Positions 1 to 7,900 of a stretch of DNA of 20,176 nt are shown here, in pieces. The notes beneath the pieces were generated by a model. The model worked only from the letters and a program-made list of their open reading frames with translations. It searched no databases and had not been told where the DNA came from. The DNA is taken from contig CAZKZI010000045.1 in assembly GCA_964557205.1 (NCBI GenBank), positions 1-20,176 on the forward strand. The letters are read 5' to 3'. How positions within the stretch are numbered: the stretch's first letter is position 1; every line of letters begins with the position of its first letter. The stretch is from JAQVQN01 sp964557205 (GTDB lineage Bacteria; Verrucomicrobiota; Kiritimatiellia; RFP12; UBA1067). A program made the translations under genes and the position numbers.

Positions 1-12
1 TGCAACGTCCGA

Positions 13-41
13 TTGACTTTCCCTGCCGGAAAAGGCATAAT
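13..41 (+). promoter_or_regulatory. Sigma-70-type promoter for the CAZyme operon
   Basis: TTGACT (13-18) and CATAAT (36-41) are separated by 17 bases, each matching the sigma-70 consensus at 5 of 6 positions. The predicted transcript starts near position 48, just ahead of the TTTTGGAG ribosome site at 53-60. No other comparably good promoter was noticed in the short gaps between the genes that follow, so this one may drive the whole + strand block. Confidence 0.6.
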
Positions 42-72
42 AGAACCATAAATTTTGGAGAGTCTGTACCTC

Positions 73-1362
73 ATGAAAAAAGTCTTCGGAAAAACGGTAT
101 TGTTCGCGTCGCTTCTGGTTGCCGTCGCGTCGTTCGCGGCGGCAGTGGACGACGCCGCATTCACGAAACCCGACTACGTAGTCTATGTTCCCAGCCAGCC
201 GAAGAACCGTGCCAACCTCGATCCCGCGAAGACGGGCGACAGCTACAACGACCACTTCCAGGTGCTGTGGGACGCGAAGCGGAAACTCTACTGCGCATTC
301 TGGACGCAGGCATCCTGGGAAGGGGCGGGTGACCACCACATCGTCTTCTCCAAAAGCGCGGACAGAGGGCAGACCTGGAGCGCGCCGGTGACGCTCGCAG
401 GCTCCGAATGCCGCGCGCGCAAGCGTTTCGACGCGAGCTGGCAGCAGCCGATGCTCTCGAAGAGCGCGCGTCTCTACTGCCTCTGGAACCAGACAATGCG
501 CGGGAAGAAGTGGCCGAATAACGTCCTGGCCGGATTTTATTCGGACGACGGCGGCGAGACGTGGTCGGCGCCGGATGTCGCGACGCGGCCGGGTGCGGAA
601 GCCGGACCGTGGAAGATGCCGCTTTCGGCCGGCTGGATCAACTGGCAGCGTCCGCTCCGTCTCGGCAAGGACGGCAAGTATTTCGTGGGGTGTTCGGAAT
701 CCGGCGGCACCACGCGGTTCTGGCGGTTCGAGAACATCGACGACAACCCTGAAATCGACAAGATCGCGATTTCCGATTTTCCGAAGGGGATGAAGAGTCT
801 GCGCGTGGACACGATGGCGGAAAAACCGGTCTACACGCAAAAGGACGGCAAGACGTCGATCGAGGAGGCGAGCGTGGTGAAACTGCCGGACGGGCGGCTC
901 TTCGCGCTCATGCGCTCGACGACGGGACACCCCGTTTGGAGCCAGAGCCGCGACGGCGGCGAAACTTGGGAGGCACCGAAGATCCTGCGCGACCGCGATG
1001 GCGGCAAACCGTTCCTCCACCCGCGTTCGCCGTGCCCGATCTACGACTGGAAGGGGTGCGAAGCGGGTAGCGGGTATTATTTCTCTTTCGTCCACGACAC
1101 GTTCGATTTCAACAACCGCGAGACGGCGTACCAGGTGCGCGGCCCGCTCTACCTGATCGCGGGGCGGTTCGATCCGCAGGCCGAACAACCGATCGCGTTT
1201 TTGAAGCCGAAGTTCTTCGCGGGACGCGGGAACGGCGCGTGGAACTCGTTCTACACGAGCTACACGGTCGTCGACGGCGAAGGGGTGCTGTGGTATCCCG
1301 ACATGAAATACTATCTGCTGGGCCGGAAAATCGGCCCCGAATGGTTCGCGGGTTTGAAATAG
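73..1362 (+). CDS. Secreted Asp-box (BNR/sialidase-fold) protein
   Basis: A 429-residue protein with a clear signal peptide (MKK start, hydrophobic stretch, AAA cleavage area near residues 22-24). Three Asp-boxes of the S-x-D-x-G-x-T-W type lie at about residues 95-102, 157-164 and 292-299, which marks a six-bladed sialidase-like propeller. Proteins of this kind include exo-sialidases and many uncharacterised BNR-repeat proteins; the arginine triad needed for sialic acid could not be assigned by eye, so a true sialidase is not claimed. I chose ATG at 73 over TTG at 55 because TTTTGGAG at 53-60 serves as its ribosome site and the signal peptide then starts properly. It stops at TAG, followed six codons later by TAA. 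First gene of the likely operon, 35 bp ahead of the next. Confidence 0.8.
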   Translation: MKKVFGKTVLFASLLVAVASFAAAVDDAAFTKPDYVVYVPSQPKNRANLDPAKTGDSYNDHFQVLWDAKRKLYCAFWTQASWEGAGDHHIVFSKSADRGQTWSAPVTLAGSECRARKRFDASWQQPMLSKSARLYCLWNQTMRGKKWPNNVLAGFYSDDGGETWSAPDVATRPGAEAGPWKMPLSAGWINWQRPLRLGKDGKYFVGCSESGGTTRFWRFENIDDNPEIDKIAISDFPKGMKSLRVDTMAEKPVYTQKDGKTSIEEASVVKLPDGRLFALMRSTTGHPVWSQSRDGGETWEAPKILRDRDGGKPFLHPRSPCPIYDWKGCEAGSGYYFSFVHDTFDFNNRETAYQVRGPLYLIAGRFDPQAEQPIAFLKPKFFAGRGNGAWNSFYTSYTVVDGEGVLWYPDMKYYLLGRKIGPEWFAGLK

Positions 1363-1397
1363 ACTGAAGTCCACTGTTAAAAGGGAAAGGGAAAGCC

Positions 1398-2201
1398 ATG
1401 AAAAGAATGACGCTTGTGATCGCCGCCTGCGCTGCGGCTGTCCTGCAGCTTAACGCCGAAGTCGTTTCGCGCGTGCTGGTGACGAAGGGTAACGCCGTGG
1501 TGCTCTACACCGTGGACGAAAACGATGCCTGGACGCCCGGGCAGACGATCGGCACGCCGACGAGCGGAAGCAGCTTCTACGGTGCCGTCCACCATGACGG
1601 AATCGTCTATGCGTCGCAGGCGGCCGGGCCGGATGCCGCCACGGGGCTGATCCGCATGTCCGATCTTTCCGGAAACAGTCTGGGGAATCTTCCCGAAGTG
1701 CCCACCCGCTGCGACGGCCTCGTCCTCACGCCGGGCGGCGAGTACCTTTTCACGTCGTGCGGGGCAGGAAGCTCCACAACCTGTCCGACAATGGGATCGG
1801 TCTGGCGCTACAGCTTCGCGGAGGGGACGTGGGAACAGTTCGCCACCGGTCTGGGCGGCTGCCTCCGGAACGTGGAAGTGGACAACGACGGCCACGTTTA
1901 TGTCGCCACGCGTACCGGCAACACGATCAAGGTCTATGACTGGAACACGTCCTCCGAGGATCTCCCGGCCACAGCGGTCCTGACGCTTACAGGCAAAACT
2001 TTCGTGAGCGGACTGTGCCTGAATGCGTCCGACGGCTATCTCTACTGGTCCGGCCGAGACGGCGACTACGGCCGCATGAAGCCGGACGGCACTGACGCGA
2101 CGACCGTCACGGGCGGCAATTACACCGGATGGACATACTGCATCTGCTTCGCCAACGGGAAATCCTACATGGGATCGGCGAACGTGACTCAGGCCGCCTA
2201 G
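1398..2201 (+). CDS. N-terminal half of a split secreted beta-propeller protein
   Basis: A 267-residue reading frame beginning with a signal peptide (MKRMTLVIAACAAAVLQLNA) after a GGGAAAG ribosome site. It reads as repeated propeller blades of the NHL/SMP-30-like kind, for example G-S-V-W-R-Y-S-F around codon 137 and D-G-H-V-Y-V-A-T near codon 170. It ends at TAG (2199-2201) in the middle of a blade. The same frame stays open past the stop and joins directly to the 920-residue frame at 2211, which lacks its own ribosome site and signal peptide. The two are most likely one gene of about 1190 residues (1398-4973). No catalytic residues are recognised; a glycan-binding or surface role is inferred from the signal peptide and neighbours. 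Confidence 0.7.
   Translation: MKRMTLVIAACAAAVLQLNAEVVSRVLVTKGNAVVLYTVDENDAWTPGQTIGTPTSGSSFYGAVHHDGIVYASQAAGPDAATGLIRMSDLSGNSLGNLPEVPTRCDGLVLTPGGEYLFTSCGAGSSTTCPTMGSVWRYSFAEGTWEQFATGLGGCLRNVEVDNDGHVYVATRTGNTIKVYDWNTSSEDLPATAVLTLTGKTFVSGLCLNASDGYLYWSGRDGDYGRMKPDGTDATTVTGGNYTGWTYCICFANGKSYMGSANVTQAA
2199..2201 (+). other. In-frame amber codon splitting one gene
   Basis: TAG interrupts a single frame running from 1398 to 4973. The codons on either side read ..NVTQAA-stop-RYDMANNF... Other blades of the same protein show an aromatic residue right before R and a beta strand (SVW-RYS, AVF-RVD, NVY-RVN), so the stop sits where W, Y or F is expected. TGG to TAG is a single transition. The base after the stop is C, a context often reported as weak for termination. 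Confidence 0.75.
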
Positions 2202-2210
2202 CGATACGAC

Positions 2211-4973
2211 ATGGCGAACAACTTCACGCAGCTCTTCAATTTCTATACGTTCGGCCTGCACGAGGTGAAGGTGTCGCCCTCGCAGAGATGGCGTTTCGAC
2301 GAGGCGGCGAAAGCAGCCTCGCTCGCCTGCGACGGCGCCGAGAACCGGCCCGTGTGGCCTGCGGGCGGAGCGCGGAGCGGCGCAGCGGGCGTGAGCAGTA
2401 ATGCGCTTTATTTCGCCGACGCCAAGAGCCGCGCCGAGATTTCCAACTCCAAGGACCTCGTGCCCGCGACGAACGACTTCGCGTTCGCGTTCTGGGTCGG
2501 CCTGCCCGCGACGAACGCCGCGACAGGCGGGCGGTATCTCCTTTCCAACGCCTTCGGACAGGACGGCGCGCTCTCCGTGCTCGCTGATCCCGACGCGAGC
2601 CATCTCAACAAGCTTGCGCTCGTCTTCACGCCGACGTTCGGCGGAAGCGACGTGACGCTTTCGACCGACGCCGTGATAGCGGACGGCGCGTGGCACCACG
2701 TGGCCGTCGCCCGCCGCGGCGGAACCGCCCTCGAGCTGTGGCTTGACGGCACGCGGACCGGCGTCGTTTCCGTGGCCGGCACGGCCGCGGTCGCGCGGGA
2801 CTGGAACTGGCGTATCGGCTCCTCCGGCGAGGAGGAGCAGGGTTTCATCGGCGCGGGCGCGTTCATGGACGAGCTCGGCTTCTTTGACGAGGTGCCCCTG
2901 TCAGGCGAAATCGCCTCCCTCGCGAACGCCTTTTCGCCCGGCGCCGCGCCTTCCGCGCCCGCTGCGCCGCCTGCCGCGGCGGACGCGATGTCCGCCGCCT
3001 ACGGCACGGAGATCGCGCACGCCGTATCCACGGACGCGCCGCTCGCGAATCCCCACCTCTTCGTCGCCGCGGACGGTTCCTACTGGGTGGCCGCGGGCCG
3101 CGCGAACGGCCCCGCCGCCGCCGACCAGTTGACGACGTTCTGGCGTTCGACCGACGCGGGTGTCACGTGGACGCCGGCGGGTACGCTCGCAGCTGGCGGC
3201 GTTTCGCTCTTCGAATCGGGCGGAGCCCTCTGCGCGATGGGCATGAAGACCGGTACGGAGGTGTATCTCGACGGCTGCCACACGTGCGCCGTCTGGGTGC
3301 GCGAAGGTGACGCATGGACAGAAAAGACCTCGTACACCGCCGACCGCACGATGTTCATGGCGTCGGGGCCGGTGGCGATTTCGAACGGACGGATCGGCAA
3401 GCCCGTCGCCTACCTCTTCACGCCGTTCACCGGCAACGCGGAGGCCGGCTACATGTCGTTCACGGCGAACGGCACGACGTTCGGCGGAAGCCACCTCCTG
3501 ACGATCGGGGCCGCGTTCATCGAATGCGGGGACTACAAACTTCTTTCGACAATCGCCGATCTGTTGCCCGGTTGCGCGGTGCCGATGCCGGACGGCAACG
3601 TGACGGCGCTTTACCCCGTGGCGGACGGCGTCTCTTCCGTGGACCGAGTGGTGCGGGGGCTCGAGCGCACCTACGGATCGCTCCTCACGCACGACACGGA
3701 CGATGTCGACCGGAGCCTTTCCGTATACCGCATGTTCCGCGGCGGCGCGAAGCCTTTCGACGTCAAGTACGACGCGACTTCCGGACTCTACTGGGCGCTC
3801 GCCGTCCCTGCGACGAACCGTTTCGAAGCCGCGGCGCGCACTACCGACACGATTCGCAATGTGCTCGCGCTCTATGTCTCGAAGGATCTGCTCGAATGGC
3901 GCCCCTGCGGGAACGTGGCCGTTTCGGGCGATGTCGGCACCACGGGCTTCAACGGACCCTCCTTCGCGTTTGACGGCGACGATCTCGTGGTCGTTTGCGG
4001 CGTGGCGTGCGCGGACGGTGTCTGCGGCGCGCGTTCGACGGCGCACAACACGTACCTCGCGTTCCGGCGGATCGCGGATTTCCGCACGGCCTTCACGCCC
4101 GCGACGCCGAGCGGGGAACGGATGCTCGTCACCGACCTGAACCGTGCCAACGTACAGGCGTACTGGCGCGACGCGGACGGCGAGTGGTATCCGGATTCGT
4201 TCTTCATGGATTATCGGATGTCCTACGGCGGCGTGCAGTACACGAAGCCCATGTCGATCAAGGCCTGCCGCGACCGTGTATATCTAGCCTTCGCAAATTA
4301 TTCGCCCATGCGGATACTGGAATTCGACAACCGGGGCAAATACCGACGCACTCTGACCGCGCCAGCAGGGGTGGACGGCTACACGGCCGCGATTGCCGTT
4401 GATGCGCAGGGTGAGAAGCTTTACGCCTACGCCGAAAACTCGAACGCCGTCTTCCGCGTGGACGTCGCGTCCGGGACGTGGACGGAATTCATCAGAGGAG
4501 GCGCTGCCGGCCCGCTCAACAAGCCGTTCCACATGGTTGTTGGCGCCGACGGTTCCCTTTACGCGGCTAACTACGCTACGGTGAACGGCAAGTACAACGT
4601 CAACCGGTTCGACCGCAACGGAGTCTGGCAAGAGGAGCTTCTGGGTCTAACGCAGAATATGACGGGGCTTGCCCTCGACGACAAGAACGGCTTCCTCTTC
4701 TGCGCACACGTGCGCGGCAACGTCTACCGCGTGAATCTGTCCACGCTCGAATCGACGCAGATCTGCGACCGGTACATTTCGTCCGTGTCGGCCAGCTACG
4801 AGATCTGCCTCTTCGACGGGCGCCTCTACGCAACCGCCACGTACGGCTGGCTCTATTCGCTCGACCCGGCGACGGGCGCGGAGGAAATGCCGTTCGCTTC
4901 GCAGTTTACCTCGTACGGCATCACGACGGTCAACACGGAATACCGCCGCGGCTTTGTGCTTCAGATTAGATAA
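2211..4973 (+). CDS. C-terminal part of the split protein: LamG, Asp-box and propeller
   Basis: A 920-residue frame in phase with the preceding one, starting at an ATG with no visible ribosome site. About residues 22-240 form a LamG/concanavalin-like fold (RWRFDE start, F-A-F-W-V-G, W-H-H-V-A-V strand, L-W-L-D-G-T, M-D-E-L-G-F-F end). Next comes a region with an Asp-box (S-T-D-A-G-V-T-W, near residue 313) that resembles a sialidase-like propeller. From about residue 640 the protein has a second set of propeller blades (NAVFRVD, NVYRVN, LYSLD) like those of the N-terminal half. Known families with this make-up are surface glycan-binding proteins or glycosidases, but no active site could be assigned. 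It ends with TAA 15 bp before the next gene. Translation from 2211 alone would give a protein with no export signal, so readthrough or a defective gene is more likely. Confidence 0.65.
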   Translation: MANNFTQLFNFYTFGLHEVKVSPSQRWRFDEAAKAASLACDGAENRPVWPAGGARSGAAGVSSNALYFADAKSRAEISNSKDLVPATNDFAFAFWVGLPATNAATGGRYLLSNAFGQDGALSVLADPDASHLNKLALVFTPTFGGSDVTLSTDAVIADGAWHHVAVARRGGTALELWLDGTRTGVVSVAGTAAVARDWNWRIGSSGEEEQGFIGAGAFMDELGFFDEVPLSGEIASLANAFSPGAAPSAPAAPPAAADAMSAAYGTEIAHAVSTDAPLANPHLFVAADGSYWVAAGRANGPAAADQLTTFWRSTDAGVTWTPAGTLAAGGVSLFESGGALCAMGMKTGTEVYLDGCHTCAVWVREGDAWTEKTSYTADRTMFMASGPVAISNGRIGKPVAYLFTPFTGNAEAGYMSFTANGTTFGGSHLLTIGAAFIECGDYKLLSTIADLLPGCAVPMPDGNVTALYPVADGVSSVDRVVRGLERTYGSLLTHDTDDVDRSLSVYRMFRGGAKPFDVKYDATSGLYWALAVPATNRFEAAARTTDTIRNVLALYVSKDLLEWRPCGNVAVSGDVGTTGFNGPSFAFDGDDLVVVCGVACADGVCGARSTAHNTYLAFRRIADFRTAFTPATPSGERMLVTDLNRANVQAYWRDADGEWYPDSFFMDYRMSYGGVQYTKPMSIKACRDRVYLAFANYSPMRILEFDNRGKYRRTLTAPAGVDGYTAAIAVDAQGEKLYAYAENSNAVFRVDVASGTWTEFIRGGAAGPLNKPFHMVVGADGSLYAANYATVNGKYNVNRFDRNGVWQEELLGLTQNMTGLALDDKNGFLFCAHVRGNVYRVNLSTLESTQICDRYISSVSASYEICLFDGRLYATATYGWLYSLDPATGAEEMPFASQFTSYGITTVNTEYRRGFVLQIR

Positions 4974-4988
4974 AGGGAAGACTGCTAC

Positions 4989-7900
4989 ATGAAACGAACC
5001 GTGGCTCTATTAGCGTTCGCCTCCTTCGCCGCGGGGGCGGCGCCCGCGCCGAACCTCGTCGTAAATCCTGACTTCGAAACGCGGAGCGCGGAGGGGCGCG
5101 CAATCGGCTGGGAGAACCTGCCGTCCAACTACAAGGTAGTCGAGAACGCCGGCGAGAACGGTTCGCGCGGGCTTGTCTTCGAGAACGACGATCCCGACCG
5201 CTACCAGGTGCCTAACCAGAAGGTGCCCTGCGAGCCCGGCGCGGAATACCGCTTCTCCGTGCGGGTGAAGACGGAGAAGCTCGTCAACGTCAAGGGGCAG
5301 GACCCCTGCGCGACGGCGTGTCTGCAGTGGTCGGACGCGAAGGGCCACGAATTCGGCGGCAAGTACGTCCACGGCATCTTCGACACGAAAGGCGAATGGC
5401 GCACGGTCGAATGCCTTTCGGCGCGGATTCCGACGAACGCGGTTGCGGTGCGTTTTTCGCCCTACGTGACGCGCGGCGTCACGGGCAGGGCGTATTTCGA
5501 CGGGATCACGCTCGCGCGCGTCGTCCGCAAGCCGGTCGCGGGGCTGTGGTCTTCCGCCTACCGCGACTGCGCCTCGGAAGGGAAGGTGACGTTCGTCGCG
5601 GGGCTCGACCTCGCGGGCGCGGGTCTCAAGCCGGTGGATCTGCTGCCGCTCTTCAAGCTGTGCCTTCCGGACGGCAAGACGAAGGACTTCGCGCCCGACC
5701 TGTTCGCGGACGGCGAGGCGCGCTTCACCTGCGACGTCTCCGCGCTGCCGCGCGGGAAGTCCGCCGTCGTCTTCGAGCTCAGGGAGCGCAGAACGGGCAG
5801 GGTGGTGAAGGACGGACAGGCCCTCGTCGTCTTCGACCGTCCGGAAAAGCTCCCCGCGCGGAAGGTCTACTTCGACGCGAGAAACCGCCTGATCGCAGAC
5901 GGCAAGCCCTTTTTCCCCCTCGGCATGTACATGAACATGACGATCACGGGCGCCGTGCTGGACGTCTACGCGAAGGGGCCTTTCAACTGCGTGATGGACT
6001 ACAAAGTGCCGGACGAGAAGGCCGTGGACATCTGCTGGAAGCACGGACTCAAGGTGCTTTATCCGATCCAGGGCGCCTACGCGGGCGTGGACTTTGCGAC
6101 CGACGTCGACTCGGATTTCTGGGTGACGGACCGCGTACGGCGCTTCAAGGACCATCCAGCGCTGCTCGGGTGGTACGTGAACGACGAACGCGGGCTCGAC
6201 TACGTGCCGCGGCTCAAGGCGCGCCAGGAGCTCCTAAAGATCCTCGATCCCGATCATCCCACGTGGACGGTGCTCTACCAGGTGGACGACCTCAGACACT
6301 ACATGGGCACGTGCGACGCGATCGGCACCGACCCCTATCCGATCGGCAGCGGCCTTCCCATCACGCGTGCCACGGAGTGGGCCGAGGCGAGCGTGAAGGG
6401 ATCCTTCGGCGTCCGTCCCGTCTGGCAGGTGCCGCAGACGTTCGACTGGGGCGCGTACTGGACGAACAAGAACGACGTTACCCGCATGCCGTCCCGCGAC
6501 GAGATGGCGAACATGTTCTGGCAGGCGGTCGCCGCCGGCGCGAACGGCCTTGTCGCCTATTCTTACACGCCGCTCGAGAAGATGGACTGGAAGACGCCGT
6601 TCGAAAAAAGCTGGGGCGACGTTTGCGCCGCCGCCGCCGAGGTGAAGCGCTTCATACCCGTGCTCCTTTCGGACGGCGAACCGCCCGTCGTGAAAAGCGC
6701 GTCGAAGGACGTGGCCGTACGCGCTTGGCGCGACGGCGCGGCGGCGTTCGTGCTCGCCGTCAACACGACGCGCGAAGACGCGGCGGCGACGGTGGAAGTC
6801 GCGGAACCGTTCGACGGCGTGAAGACGGAACTCGGCCCTGCCCCGGCGCTTGTGGGCGGCGGAAAGCTTGAGGCCAGACTGCCGCCGCTCGGCCGCGCGC
6901 TATGGCGACTCGAGGTCCGCACGCCGCCGAAGCCCGCCGAAGTGCTCGTCTCGCGCGAGGGCAACTGCGTGGAACGGTGGCGCGCGGCGGGCGACAGATG
7001 GACGCGTGCGGGGATTTTCCTAGACGCCTCATCGGGTGTTAAACCCGCAGGGATCGCCGCCGCGGTGGGCGTGGTCTACGTGGCCGACCTTTCCGGAAAG
7101 GAGTCGGGCCGCATCGTCAAGTTCTCGCCGGACGGGAAGAAACTCGGCGTCTTCGCCGAAACGCCCTGCCGTCCGGATCAGCTCTGCGTCTCGCCAGACG
7201 GCCAGTTCCTCTACGTCTCTTCGCTTCATGCGAACGCCGTGCTGCGGTACGGGCTAGCGGACGGCAAGGGCGGCGCGTACATCCGGGAGAAGCTCGCCGG
7301 CCCCCGCATGCTCGCGTTCGGCCCGGACGGCTTCCTCTATGTGGCCTGCCGCTCGTCCAATTCCATCGCGGTGTGGGACGTTTCGGGCACGTCGCCGCGG
7401 TTCGTCGGCAAAATCGGGACGAGCAACAACCAGGGCGCTCTGGCGTTCGCAGGCGCCAAGGGTTCCGTTCTCGTGGTGCCGGGACGCGTCGGCGAACGGA
7501 TCGCCCTCGCCGAAGGCCGAACCGCGCCGCTCGGCGACACATGCGTTTTCGCAAACGCCTTCTCGGCTCTGCGGCTCGGCGAGGCGATCTGCGCGGGCGA
7601 CTACATCCCCGGCATTGTCTCGATTCTTCCGGAAAAGGAGGGGCCGCCAATCGAAGTGGCTTCAGGCTTAAGCGGCATCTGCGCGCTTCTCGATCTCACG
7701 GGCGCACTCGACGGCTCGACCGCGCGGCGCCAAGCCGAAGAGCGCCGCTCGTTCGAGAACGCGGGCAAAAGCTTCGTCTACGACACGCCTCTTCTACTCG
7801 GTGCGCATGACCTCGAACGGATGGCGTTTAACAATCCGGACGCTGTCGTGGATCTGAGCTGTGGGGTCTGGCCCAATCCGTTCATCTACGACTATGACGG

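Noticed and set aside
2199..2201. Genome-wide reassignment of TAG to an amino acid
   Set aside because: glgB ends at TAG as its only sensible stop, and no suppressor tRNA or pyrrolysine gene is seen in the window.
1377..2699. A 440-residue antisense frame
   Set aside because: Compositional shadow of the GC-rich gene on the other strand; rich in R, H, V and G with no recognisable domain or start signal.
5318..6871. A 517-residue + strand frame inside the large hydrolase gene
   Set aside because: Arg/Gly/Ala-rich product of an out-of-phase frame of a clearly coding region; the real frame has conserved domains.
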